NCBI GenBank assembly: GCA_039707655.1
Contig: CM077676.1
Coordinates: 455,504,379-455,568,378, forward strand
Direction: 5' to 3'
DNA from: Elymus sibiricus
Taxonomy: Eukaryota > Streptophyta > Magnoliopsida > Poales > Poaceae
Length of the DNA: 64,000 nucleotides
Position numbers and translations under genes: made by a program. Below the pieces are notes generated by a model. The model worked only from the letters and a program-made list of their open reading frames with translations, was not told where the DNA came from and made no database searches. Below are positions 1-10,944 of the stretch, piece after piece; position 1 is the first letter of the stretch, and every line of letters starts with the position of its first letter.

Positions 1-760
1 TACCAAGCACCCAAATTACTTTCACTGCCAAACACATCAATCAGTGATATGACAACTCCTAATTCACCCAAATCACTGACCCAACACCAAAAAGGGTCAA
101 AACAGATAGTAGATTACTACAACACTCCCTGAGCATTGCCATGCTGAGAGAATTCATCGATCCTTCAGAGTGAAAACACTGCCTCTTACGCCCGGAGTAT
201 TATGTATGATATATGCATCAATGCATGTACTAGTGATCATGCAAGTGTACAGAGTATTATGTATGTTCATCATATATATATGCACAAGTGGTGGGCACAA
301 GAAACAATAGCAGACAAGTACCCAAATACCCAAATGTACTCATAAGTTTAGTATACCATCATCGACAGCAGATCATCCGTTGTTTGCATATACTGCACTT
401 GTATGTTCTTTCCACCAAGTAGCCAAATTATTTTCAGACACATCAATTAGTCAGTCAGTCAGAGGACAACTCCTAATTCACCAAAAATCACTAATCCAAC
501 ACCAAAAAGGGTCAAAACAGATAGATTACAACTACCTTTAATAGCAATGCCATGCTGAGAGAATGCATCGATCGATCCTTGAGATTGAAAACATTCTCTG
601 TGACCCTGATGAATCTATTTATTCAGTGATCACCCTCAATAACAAGTAACCAGCAGAAATTTACGGAGACATCGTAACGAGCAAAGAAATCCATGGTGCA
701 TCAAGATCCCGATGAGCACAATGCGAAAGGATCAGATTGACATGGTAAAGAGTATAAGAT
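1..760. repeat. 3' flank of the H2A gene with a diverged direct duplication
   Basis: No gene is seen here. Bases about 1-190 and 415-603 are two copies of one segment in the same orientation. Both carry the block AACTCCTAATTCACC, then CCAACACCAAAAAGGGTC, then ATGCCATGCTGAGAGAAT with small indels between. The copies differ by scattered substitutions, so the duplication is not recent. The segment between them is AT-rich with short ATATAT runs. The region lies just downstream of the minus-strand histone gene and could include its terminator, but I see no decisive polyadenylation signal. Confidence 0.65.
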
Positions 761-920
761 TGAATGAAAGGCGAAACAATTCAGTTTTCAGCTTCCATTC
801 AGCACACAACCCCGGATCAAACGATACTACCGACAGACAACAGAAACCTTGAACCATTACATACAGGACGCAACTCGGCAACACGACAGGCTCCCTCCGG
901 TCCTATGCAGCCAAGGCTCG

Positions 921-1511
921 CTACTCCTCATCGGCGGCGGCGGTCTCCTCGGTGGTGGCGGTGTCGTTGGTTTCCTCGGCAGCCTTCTTGGGGGACTCGG
1001 CGGCGGCCTTCTTCTTCTTGGTCGACTTGGACTCCTTGTCGGCCTTCTCGGCGGTCTTCTTGGGGAGCAGCACGGGGTTGATGTTGGGCAGCACGCCGCC
1101 GTGGGCGATGGTGACGCCGGCGAGCAGCTTGCCGATCTCCTCGTCGTTGCGGATCGCGAGCAGCAGGTGGCGAGGGATGATGCGCGTCTTCTTGTTGTCC
1201 TGGGCCGCGTTGCCGGCCAGCTCCAGGACCTGCAGACGCCCAACCAAAAACGAGATCGGTCAACTGGTGAGGCGAGCACAAGAAGAACAAGGCCGGACAA
1301 GGCAGACGCTCGAGGACGGGGAAGACCGACTGCTTACCTCGGCGGCGAGGTACTCGAGGACGGCGGCGAGGAAGACGGGGGCGCCCGACCCGATGCGCTG
1401 CGCATAGCGGCCCTGCTTGAGGTAGCGCCCGATGCGGCCGACCGGGAACTGGAGCCCGGCCTTGACGGATCGCGTCACGGCCTTCTTCCTCTCGCCCTTC
1501 CACCCGGCCAT
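921..1511 (-). CDS. H2A: Histone H2A with an SPKK tail (H2A.W-like), two exons
   Basis: Core nucleosome histone that pairs with H2B and wraps DNA in the nucleus. Exon 1 is 1511-1338 (58 codons). A 108-bp GT-AG intron follows (1337-1230), and exon 2 is 1229-921, giving 160 residues in phase 0. The histone fold is intact: the N-terminal [20 protein letters not shown] block, the [14 protein letters not shown] junction at the usual plant intron site, the acidic patch around [23 protein letters not shown], and the NPVLLPKK docking segment. The tail is long and Lys-rich with one SPKK motif at about residues 137-140, then an acidic Thr/Glu-rich end. SPKK tails bind the DNA minor groove and mark plant H2A.W-type or SPKK-tailed H2A. 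The single SPKK and acidic terminus are somewhat unusual, so the exact subclass is uncertain. The start is the only Met that gives the conserved N-terminus. Confidence 0.93.
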
Positions 1512-1627
1512 CTTCTCCTTCTTCTTCTCTCCGGCGACGTAAGCAGGAGGGTTTTGGCGGCGGCGGCGATGGATCGGATTGCGCTCGCTGCTTCGATTGG
1601 TGGATTGGATGGGCGGCGAGGGGCGTG

Positions 1628-1676
1628 GGTTTTATAGGGCGGCGCGATCTGTGGGAGGGTCTAATCCACCAATCAG
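1628..1676 (-). promoter_or_regulatory. H2A promoter: TATA box and CCAAT-type element
   Basis: Read on the minus strand, CTATAAAA lies at 1637-1630, about 120 bases upstream of the H2A start codon. An inverted CCAAT (GATTGG) lies about 35 bases further up, near 1669-1674. Between them a GATCGCGCC stretch resembles, without matching exactly, the CGCGGATC octamer of plant S-phase histone promoters. The spacing suits a TATA-driven histone gene. The octamer reading is inference. Confidence 0.6.
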
Positions 1677-1779
1677 AACGCACGGATATTTCCTTTTCTC
1701 CTTTTTCTTCTTTTCCTCGTTTTTCGCTGTGGGAAACGAAATTCGAAATTTGGGGAACCGGGAGAATGGATAAACCTAG

Positions 1780-2530
1780 CTAGAGGGGTGGGCCGTATTC
1801 ATTTACAGCTTGTTTGGCACCTTCGGTCTCATTTCATTGGGTTGAAAATGAAATGAAATGCTATTTCTGTACAGCTCCTCTGGCACCCAGCTAGGTTTTC
1901 ATTTTATTTGGTGGAAATGGAAATGGATGAAAACTCATTCTTACGAGGATTTCATTTGGTAGGATTTTGATTGCAATTCAAAATTTTCTCCTCCCGCTGT
2001 CATGCGATTTGTGTAATGCATGTCCTATGTTGTTTGGCTGCTATTTCGAATTGTAATCATAAACGGTCAACATGCACATCTCAATATGTACATTCAACAC
2101 ATTTACAAGATAAAAATGATAATCGACCAAAAAATAATTGTGCATTTTTTCAGCTACCAAGATAAATAAGTTCTAGCCGCATCATCTTCACACATTCAAA
2201 TATGTCAAATATATGGGAAATGATACTAATCATCCGGCCGATTGAGCACGAGGCATCCGCCGCCTTTAACGCGTGACGCGTGTCCCGTATGGGCTCGTAC
2301 AGTGCACTACTCCTTTCTCCCTTATCTCAGTCTAGCCGTTCATTCCTTGTCTAATCCAGATCCTTTTTCTCTCCCATCTCCCCATCGTCGCTCCTTCTGG
2401 TCTTGGGTCGCCAGCAACTTGCGCATGGAGAAGTCATCTACACTACGTGAGGTGCCGTAGTTCGCTGGAAAATGACGGTTGTGCTGCTGCGACATGCGTC
2501 GGCGGGTGCGTTTCTGCAGCATCATCTTCA
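1780..2530. other. Intergenic, AT-rich; no gene recognised
   Basis: This stretch lies upstream of the H2A promoter. It contains TTTCATTT/AAATGAAA-rich DNA around 1830-1960 with weak internal dyads, as in decayed small DNA transposons, but no terminal repeats could be fixed. Short ORFs here show no recognisable protein. Confidence 0.4.
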
Positions 2531-2768
2531 TTGTAAAAATTTCTGCAACATTACCTATGTTGCAAAAGTTTCTTCCGCAACATCAGCTATGTTGCAAAAA
2601 AGGTGAAGACGGAAAAATATCTGCAACATGACCTATGTTGCAAAAATTTCTGCAACATGACCTCTGTTGCAAAAGTTTTCTGCAACATGACCTCTGTTGC
2701 AAAGATTTCCGCAACACACCCTGTGTTGCAAATGTTTCTGCAACATTACCTTTGTTGCAAAAGTGAAG
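2531..2768. repeat. Short tandem repeat of GCAACAT...ATGTTGC units
   Basis: Six to seven imperfect units of about 30-35 bases follow one another. Each has the pattern TTTCTGCAACAT, then ACCTNTG, then TTGCAAAAG. The GCAACA and TGTTGC halves are complementary, so every unit can form a small hairpin. One unit is spread out by an insertion near 2600-2625. Flanking GC-rich blocks (CCGGCCGAT near 2235 and 2816) may be the ends of a host DNA transposon, but they are not clean inverted repeats. Confidence 0.7.
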
Positions 2769-4125
2769 AACTCCGTTAGACCGGTTGATGGAACACGGTC
2801 TGATGGCTCGCTACCCGGCCGATCTTTTAAAAAGATCAGCCGGCGGACGCGTAGCAGGTCCCCAAATATAATCAACTAAAATGCAGATCGGAATAGTGAC
2901 AAGATCTTTGAAGGACCATTAAAGGGTTAAACATGCGCTCATCGAAAGCCAATATCTCAAAGGTTCATAGTTTGTATTAAGGATGGTATGGAAGACTACA
3001 ACTTGCCATTACAAATGCATTAGGAAAATAAATGTTTGCATCCGAAGGAGAGGCTTGAACTTGCATGCGGACCTTGGTTTGAACTTGGGGTTTCTTTGTT
3101 GCCCTGTAAATATCATGGGAAGCATGTAAGCAAACTTACTAAAGTAGTTATCAAATGTAAAGCTTCTAAAACACTACCTTCATTTATTAGCCATATATTT
3201 TCTTCTATACAATAAGCTATAATACACCAAGATCAGCAAAACTGGCTTGATGTCTACATACAAAATTCATGTCTTGCTGCACTACCACAGCTTACAAAGC
3301 CAAAAGTATAAGGACATTGGTTCAGACAACCTACAAAGTTCATGTCTTGCAATAGGGAATTCGGGAACAGAAATAGCGCTACTTTCTGCCATGACATCAC
3401 AGAGCAATGTGTAAGACCTTCTAAGTGCTCACAAAACACATGAACATATGGTTTGGATATGCCTCTCTGTTGTAGAAAACACACATGTATTGTTCCTTAT
3501 TCTAGCAGTAACTGATCACTTCCAAAGTACTAGGAATAAACCCAACTAAATGGTGTCAAAATAGTGAAAAGGATAGTAATAATACTCTCTCAAGCCTGAA
3601 CCCAGCAATGTCTGGAATGAACTAACACCTGCCAGATTTGAACCAGACAAATTACCAATTAAAGTTACAAGAACTGGTCTTCACATATTTGGAAAAAAAT
3701 TGAACCAGACAAAGCACCAAGAAGGACCATTCCGGCAGTCAACGTTGGGCATGGGCTCGCGTGTGGGTTTCCATCGATCCGCTTCCCAACCACATGTGGC
3801 TCCGTTTTCGGCCACATCCGGGCTCACTGGCGATGGATGAGCCTTTGCGACGGGGACGGCGTCAACGATGAAACTGTGCAAAACCGGCTTTAGCGACGGA
3901 GGAGAAGGTGGAGAAAACGGTGTCGGGGTTACGGCGGGGATGAGGGGGGTGCCACGGGCGGCGGGCAGCAGTGGCTGCGGGTTGCGTGGCCGTCATCGAG
4001 TTATCCTGAGAGGTGCCCTTGTTGGAGTGAATTTAGTCCAAGGGTTTAGTTTTGAAGGGATGGAAAGTTAAAATTTGAAGGACTTACATGTATAGGGAAT
4101 CTTCTAGCTATGGGCTAAATCCCTA
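2769..4125. other. Intergenic; no gene recognised
   Basis: Mixed AT-rich DNA with two short similar segments at about 3262-3290 and 3329-3356 (both with AAATTCATGTCTTGC-like text). A GC-richer patch lies at 3700-4010 with short ORFs on both strands and no recognisable domain. Bases about 4015-4125 are the left part of the sequence into which the outer CACTA inserted. Its right part resumes at 20676, and a second copy of the joined sequence lies at about 21268-21340. Confidence 0.4.
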
Positions 4126-4525
4126 CACTACTAGGGAAAAGCCTATAGGTAGATTCTTAGCAGTAGCGCGGGTAAAGAGGGACGCGCTGCTAATACTTAG
4201 CAATAGCACGCTGTTAGACACCGTGCTGCAGGTAAACCGTAGCAGCAGCGCCGGTTAAACAGACCCACGCAACTGCTAAGTGGGGCCCAGAGTGCCCCCG
4301 GGTCTAGCCGTAGTAGCAGCGCGTTATGCTGGGCACGCGATACCACTAACGTGATAGCAACAACGCCTAGTGCGCCGCCCGTGCTGCTATTATGGTTAGC
4401 CCCGGGGGCACTGTGGGCACGGGGGCCTGGCTTAGCAGTAGCGCCGTGTTTGAGGCCCGCGCTACAGCTAACGGGCTTAGCAGTAGCGCGGGCCTGTGAC
4501 CCGTGCTACTGCTAAGGCAGCCTTA
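4126..4525. repeat. Left subterminal repeat array of outer CACTA
   Basis: Many copies in both orientations of a roughly 12-base motif, AGCAGTAGCGCG or CGCGCTACTGCT, often paired as hairpins such as TTAGCAGTAGCGCGGG. In CACTA elements such arrays bind the element's own DNA-binding protein (the TNPA role); that function is family knowledge. Bases 4530-4770 after it are a C/T-rich tract (CTCC/CCCT runs) without a credible ORF, and 4770-4930 has four copies of GTAGGTCTTTTG-like text. Confidence 0.75.
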
Positions 4526-5466
4526 TCCTCTTCCTCCGCGGCCCGTCCACCTCTCCCTCACTCTCCCCTCACACTCTCTCGCTGCTCTGCCGCCGCCGTC
4601 GCCCGCCGCAGCCGTCGCCCGTCGTTGTCCCGAGGTATCTCCCTCCCTCCTCCTCTCTCCTCCCTCCTCTCGCCGCCCGCCATCCTCCTCTCCTTCGGAC
4701 GCCTCCCTCCTCCCTCCCTCCTGCCTCCCTCCCTCCCTCCTGCCTCCCTCCATCCCTCCTCCCTCTGTTCTTGTAGAATGTAGGTTTTTTTAATGTTTTA
4801 CAATAGAATGTAGATTATTTGAATGGAATAGAAAATTTTCCGTAAATGTAGGTCTTTTGAATATAATAGAAAATTTCAGTAAATGTAGGTCTTTTGTATA
4901 GAATAGAAAAAATTTATTCGTTCGATGTAGGTCTTTTGAACCAATCCGAGAGCCATCAAGATAAATAACTCCGAAGGCACTAATCCGAGAGTGGTTAATG
5001 GGCAAAGAATTAAACATTATATCTCAGGTATGCCCATTAATGTTGAAACTAATATTATTCAAACAATGACACCGGAAGAGCACATAGAAGAAACCTTCCG
5101 GAACGCTCCAAAACCCTGAAAATGAGTAGGTATGTGGTACGGTAAGTAAACCGACTCCAAAAATTCCATAAAAGTACTTTCTGTTCGTTTTGGAATATAT
5201 AAAAAATTAGGAAAATAATAAACAGTCCGAAAAGTGTACGAGGGAGCGACAAGCCTGGGGGGCGCGCCCTACCCCCCAAGGGCGCGCCTACCGAGCTTGT
5301 GGCTCCCCCGTGGACTTTCCTGACTCTGTTTTTCTTCCATATTACTTGTCCTGCATGAAAAAAAATTCATTATATATACTCTCGGATGTTTTGACCACCG
5401 TATCGCAAGTTTCTCCTCTGTTCTTGTTTCGTGCTGTTTTCTGTCAGATCTCCGAGGCCAGGCATC

Positions 5467-5812
5467 ATGTCTTATTCTTCCTCCAACAACGTGGGAGGCG
5501 ACGCTTGGTTGCTGCAGATGGAACTCAAGAGAGAGGAGGAAGAAGAAGTTACCATGGAGGAACATGAAGGAGATTTGATGGAGGTCCACCCTCCGGCTTC
5601 TGAGAGGGGTACCCTTACCGGCATCTCCACAACTCCCAATCTCCATCAAACCATGAGAAGCACAACAAGCCATGGGAGTCCAGAGGTACAAGAGGGCCTT
5701 CCCCCTAGGAGGCCCTTACACAGGTTACATCGGAACAATTTTCATAACTTGGTTCACAATTATGGATTCGAGAATACTCCTCACATGCACATACATTCCA
5801 ATTGGGATATCT
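5467..5812 (+). pseudogene. Gypsy 3' ORF fragment, interrupted by inner CACTA
   Basis: An open frame starts at 5467 with an acidic Glu-rich stretch near residues 20-40 and a basic His/Arg-rich end. It is broken by the inner CACTA at 5813-5815. If one copy of the CTC target duplication and the CACTA are ignored, the same frame continues at 16788 for 25 codons to a TAG, then further in frame to a natural stop near 16982. I recognise no domain. The position, downstream of where pol would be and upstream of the 3' LTR, fits the extra 3' ORF of Athila-type elements. It is dead as it stands. Confidence 0.55.
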
Positions 5813-5815
5813 CTC

Positions 5816-6195
5816 CACTACTAGGGAAAACCTTATAGGTGGAGGATTATCAGTAGCGCGCCTTTGTGGAACGCGCTACTGCTAATTTACAGTAGCGCGG
5901 TCACTGCGCAGGCACTACTGCTATCCACTTATCAGTAGCGCGGCACGGAGGAAAGGCGCTACTGCTATATGAGCCCCCCTTAGCCACCAAGCTATGTATA
6001 GTAGCAGCGCGGCCGGACTGAAGCGCGCTACTGCTAAAACTTTAGCAGTAGCGCGTGTTGGAGACCCACCGCTGCAACTAAAGTTGTACTGTGCCACATG
6101 GTGGGCCCCCCTTATCAGTAGCACGGCCTTCAGGACCGCGCTACTGCTAAAGTTTTAGCAGTAGCGCCGTTTTCTGGCCCGCGCTGGTGCTAAGG
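5816..6195. repeat. Left subterminal array of inner CACTA
   Basis: Repeated AGCAGTAGCGCG and its complement, about ten copies, several as near-perfect dyads. It is followed by a C/T-rich leader (6205-6330) that probably belongs to the transposase transcript's 5' region. Confidence 0.75.
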
Positions 6196-6536
6196 CGCAG
6201 CAGCAGCCACCTTTTTCAGCCCTCTCCCCCCTCCCCCTTCCTCTCTCCCTTCACTTTGCCCTCCCCCCTTCTCTCTCCCTCACTTTGCTTCTTCCTCACC
6301 TTGCTTCTCCCCCCATTACTCTCTTTCTTCTCCTACCTCTCTTTCTCTCTCTTTAATGCCCCTAACTACACCACACCTCCATTAATGCAACCCCTTTCTC
6401 TTTTCCTCACTTTTCCACCCCCTCCACTAGTTAGAGCCATCTCCTTCCCCAACTAGCTATGTAGATCTACCCATTTAATGAAGTGACCTTTCTACGTCCC
6501 CAACTAGATCTATCCATTTAATTGTGCGTGAGCTTC

Positions 6537-6632
6537 CTATGTTTTGCCGAAATGTCGATTTATTTCCGTTTCGGCGAATTTCGGGCAAACTCTATATGTC
6601 CTATTTTTAGGGAAGGTCATGCCAAATTTTTG
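6537..6632 (+). repeat. Copy of the hairpin arm, upstream of the transposase gene
   Basis: About 95 bases starting CCTATGTTTTGCCGAAATG closely resemble the left arm of the inverted repeat at 11757-11850, in the same orientation. The segment lies just before the likely first coding exon of the transposase, whose splice acceptor TGCAG is at about 6686-6690. It therefore probably falls in the 5' leader or first intron. The two genes of this element thus share an upstream block. Confidence 0.7.
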
Positions 6633-6696
6633 TATGACTTTGATGCATGCATGCGTTTTTATAATCATTTTGCTTATTATTACCGTGCAGGCGATC

Positions 6697-9600
6697 ATGA
6701 TGGTGAGTGGAACGATGGTGGAAAGGTGGTTGCGATCGGCGGTGCAGGACATGTATGAAAATAACCGAGCAGAGATTTTATGTCCGTGCCGAAGATGCAA
6801 AGGAGGAGTTTGGCTCGACCCCTATAAGGATGGTTGTTTGAAGGCGCACCTGCTCATGACTGGTTTCATGGATGGCTATACTCAGTGGATAAGTGAAGCT
6901 GATGAGGATGAGGACGCCGACGGGGCAGCCAATGACGACATGGGGCCAGACGAAGAGATGACCGATAATGGCGGCGGAGAAGAGGCCGAACATGGCGGTG
7001 GAGAAGGGGCCGGACATGGTGGCGGCGAAGAAGAGGCCGGAAATGGCGGCGGAGAAGAGACCGGAAATGGCGCCAGAGAAGACGCGGACACGCCGCAGCC
7101 TTCGTCGCTACTAAGTTCAATCGTGCGGGACCCTCATGTTCGAGACCTGCTTCGCAAGAAGACGAGTAGCGACAGAGCTGCTTCTAGAGAGGAGGCCAAG
7201 CTGGAGCAACTGGAGGTAGACTCGAATACTCCATTGTATGATGGTTGCGATCCCGAGGTGACCCGCTTGAGTTTCACGCTCGAACTTCTAAAGACTAAGG
7301 CTAAAAACAAATGGACCGACAGAAGCCTCGATGAGCTTCTCAAGTATCTAAAGAAGGTTCTTCCCACGGGGAACCTGTGTCCTACTAGTGTCGATGAGGC
7401 CAAGAAGATCGTGTGCCCTCTTGATCTGCCGCACATTACATAGCATGCATGCATCAACGATTGCATCATTTATCGGAAGGAGCATGCGGAAAAAAACAAC
7501 TGTCCGGTGTGCAATGCTTCTCGATACAAGAAGGCCGGAAAGAAATCTCCCCAGAAAGTTGTATGGTACCTACCGATCACTCCCTGTCTGCAGCGTTATT
7601 TCGTAGATCCTAAGGAAGCAAAGCTCATGCGCTGGCACGCAAAGAGGGTGAAGCCCGACGATGGAGATGATCCGAAGCTGAGACACCTCGCGGATGCAAG
7701 CCAGTGGAGAGCGTTCAACGCCGAATATCATTTTTTCGCAGGTGATCCAAGGAACATCGTGCTTGGCGCGAGTACCGATGGCATGAATCCGTTTGGCAAC
7801 CATAACACCAACCATAGCACATGGCCCGTGTTTGTATGGATGTACAACCTTCCCCCCTGAAAGTGCATGAAGACAAAGTACATACACATGAGCATGCTGA
7901 TTCAAGGTCCGAAACAACCGGGAAATAATATTAATCTATATCTGGGGCTACATCAAGAGGAGTTAGACACGTTATGGAAAACACCGGCCAAGACATGGGA
8001 CGCCAGCAAAGGCGAGTATTTCTATATGAGAGTCGCGCTGATGACGACGGTGCACGACTATCTCGGTTACAGATATGTCGCAAGCCAGGTGTGCCACGGA
8101 TATTGCGGATGCACGCGGTGCATGGATGATACAACGTCTCAGCAGCTAACGAAAGATGGCAGGTCTGGGAAAATCGTGTACATGGGGCATCGAAAATGGC
8201 TCGCGAAGGACGACCCGTGGAGAAACCGTGGAGATCTATTCAATGGTGAGGCTGAGCATCGAGGACCTCCACGTAAGAGGAGCGGCGCCGAAATCGATGA
8301 GTTGTTGAAAAACTGGAAACAGTGCCCCTCACCGGGAAAGATGAAAAAGGCGCCAGAGCCGCTGCTGAAGGTATGGAAAACGAGGTCTGTTTTCTGGGAC
8401 TTGGAGTACTGGCCCAAACTCGACATGCCTCATTGCCTTGATCAAATGCATATCACGAAGAATGTCCTTGAGAGCTTGCTTGCAACACTGATGAACATGC
8501 CGGATAAGACCAAGGATGGGCCGAAGGCAAGAAGAGACTTGGAAGATTTGAACATCAGGGCAGATCTCCACATGCCGCCCCGTAAAAAGTCGGAGGAGAC
8601 GGAGACGGAGACGGAGACAGAGGTGCGGGACCAGGGCAAAAAAGTCAACAAGAAGGAAGAGAATTATTGCCCCCCTTCTTGCTTTACCTTAAGTCCAAAG
8701 GAGATCGATCAATTCTTCAACTGCCTTACCGGAATCAAAGTTAGTTCCAGTTACTGTGGGAAGATAAGCAGATTTCTATACACCAAGAAGAAAAGGTTCA
8801 GCGGGATGAAGTCTCATGACTGTCATGTGATGATGACGCAGATACTTCCTGTTGCCCTTAGAGGGATAATGGACAAGCACGTCCGTGACACGCTTATTAG
8901 TCTCTGCAACTTTTTCGACATTATCTCTCGAAAGTCGATCAGTGTGAAGCAGCTCCGAAGGCTACAGAAAGAGATCGTTGTGATACTAAATGAGCTTGAG
9001 ATGTACTTCCCGCCCGCGTTCTTTGACGTCATGGTGCATCTGTGTGTCCACATTGTGGGCGACATCATAGACCTCGGGCCGACATTCCTGCACAACATGA
9101 TGCCGTTCGAGAGGATGAATGGGGTCATCAAAGGATTCGTTTGTAACATGTCCCGTCCGGATGGAAGCATCATCCAGGGCTATTTGACCCAAGAGTGCAC
9201 CTCTTTCTGCGAGAATTATCTATATGGCGGAGACCCTGTTGTTGGTTTGCCCGTTAACAAGCACCTTGGGAGGCTCGGAGGAGAAGGTCACACCAACGGC
9301 CGGAGGGAACTGCATGTGGACCACTCGGGTCGACGCAATGACTTTGACAGAGCAAACTTAGTAGTGCTATAGCACCTAGACGTGGTAGATCCTTTCGCGA
9401 CACTGCACAAAGAAACCATCGCAAAGAAGTACCGTGATCGGGGGCTATGCAAGACGAACGCTGAAGTTATTAGAGAGCAAAACTCCACTTTCCTGCCTTG
9501 GTTCAAAGAGCATGTTCTTGCTGATCCCCCGAAAGAGGGCTCTACGGACGGATTGCTCATATACGCCTTAGCACATGGCCCCGCGACCAACCTCGCGACC

Positions 9601-10219
9601 TATCAGGCATACGATATCAACGGATACACGTTCTACACGGAGGCCAAAGATATAAACAGTGATTTTCAGAACTCAGGGGTGACGATGGAATGCATGACCG
9701 GCGACAACGCCGCAACTAAAAGATTCTACGGAAGGGTCGAAGAGATCTGGGAGCTTGACTACTCTGGACTGCACGATGCGACGATGTTCCGTGTCAGATG
9801 GGATAAGAACGTCGAAAGAGAAAACCGGTATTTCACTACCATGTCTATACCCGACGCCAAGAGGGCTACCGTGAACGCCATCGCAAAAAAACGAGCCATG
9901 GGTACACGCTAAGCACGTGACACAATGCTTCTTCATAACCGACCCGAGCAATTCCAGCCGTGTTGTCGTGAGGAGAGGCAAACGGAACATCATCGGAATG
10001 GATGGAGTCTCCAACGAGGAAGATTACGACCAGTACGGCAACCCGATGAGGGAAGATGACGATGACGATGAAGCATACGTCAAAAGAAGAATCAATACTA
10101 CATTACCCAAGAAAGATTGTACTCCATGGAAAACGAAAAGTCACAACGAGGGGCTCAATTATTCGACAGCGAACAAGAAGGGAAAGAAGCTCACTCAGAA
10201 ACGAAAACGTCGACGCTGA
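6697..10219 (+). pseudogene. CACTA transposase, TNP2 type, broken
   Basis: This would be the catalytic transposase that cuts at the CACTA ends. I chose Met 6697 just after a TGCAG acceptor because it leads straight into the transposase-associated domain (CPCRRCKGG, then HLLMTGFM). An acidic Gly/Glu-rich linker follows, then the TNP2 core: CPVCNASRY, the STDGMNPFG block with a likely catalytic Asp, CHGYCGCTRCMDD, and LDQMHITKNVLESLLATL. A C-terminal domain holds WELDYSG and TQCFFITDPSN. Three in-frame stops break it: TAG 7441-7443, TGA 7858-7860 and TAG 9370-9372. A one-base slip in the A-run at 9885-9891 moves the frame for the last 110 codons. Everything else reads on in one frame, so inactivation is recent relative to the element's age. 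No introns are evident within the coding part. Confidence 0.88.
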
Positions 10220-10355
10220 GAAACCATCATTTATATATATATGTACTTATTTTGTGTACGCACTTAATCGTTATCGGTCAAATGATGTGTAATATATATC
10301 GTCGCCTGAGTTATATACATTGTATCCGATCCCCTTCTTCCCGGCTCGGTCGTCT

Positions 10356-10505
10356 TTCGGAAAAGAAAAGAAATAGAAAAATGAGAAAGGAAAGAAGAAA
10401 ATGAAAGGATTAGAAAAGGATATGGAAAGAAAAAGAAAAAGGAGAAAGGAAATAAGAAAAATAAAATGAAAAGAAAAAGCAAAAGGAGAAAATGAAAATG
10501 AAAAT
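10356..10505 (+). repeat. Polypurine (G/A) tract
   Basis: About 150 bases of almost pure A and G (AGAAAAAGAAAAAGGAGAAA style), directly downstream of the transposase stop and upstream of the internal subterminal-type motif cluster. It may form a triplex or act as a spacer between the two transcription units. No coding sense. Confidence 0.65.
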
Positions 10506-10506
10506 A

Positions 10507-10635
10507 TAGCTATAGCAGTAGCGCGGGTGTGGACCTGCGCTATAGCTAAGTTAGCTGTAGCGTTGGTTTGGGTATCCCGCGCTACAGATAAGTTAGCTAT
10601 AGCGCGGGTCCACACCCGCGCTACTGCTATGTTTG
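10507..10635. promoter_or_regulatory. Internal cluster of the CACTA subterminal motif before the second gene
   Basis: A third group of AGCAGTAGCGCG/CGCGCTACTGCT motifs, with TAGCTATAGCGCGGGT variants, lies in mid-element between the two large genes. Like the left end, it is followed by a GC- and pyrimidine-rich leader (10650-10910). The arrangement repeats the layout of the 5' end, so I read it as an internal promoter or protein-binding array for the second gene. The promoter role is inference. Confidence 0.5.
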
Positions 10636-10699
10636 AGTTAACCACACCGCGCGGGCTCCCTTCCTCCTCATTCCTCCCCCAATTCGCACTGACTCTGTC

Positions 10700-10815
10700 T
10701 CTCCCCTCGTCGCCGCCGGAGCCCCTGCCCTCGCCGCGCCCCAGCCTCGAGCGCCGCCGGAGCCCCTGCCCTCGCCGCGCCCCAGCCTCGTCGCCGCCGG
10801 AGCCCCTGCCCTCCT
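10700..10815 (+). repeat. GC-rich short tandem repeat in the second gene's leader
   Basis: A unit of about 53 bases with CGCCGCCGGAGCCCCTGCC and CTCGCCGCGCCCCAGCCTCG occurs about two and a half times. It produces long but meaningless ORFs on both strands. Confidence 0.6.
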
Positions 10816-10944
10816 CGACGTCGCCCCCTCCGGTGCGCCAGCCTCGTCGCCGCCTCGCCACCGTCTCCCCCAACCTCCACCTCCCCGCTGCCGTCTCCCC
10901 CGACAACCGCTGTAAGTCCCCGCCCCTCCTCTCTCTCATTTTAG

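Noticed and set aside
849..1683. Long ORFs of 147-262 codons on both strands over the histone gene
   Set aside because: They are other-frame readings of GC-rich H2A exons and intron. Only the spliced minus-strand frame matches a protein family.
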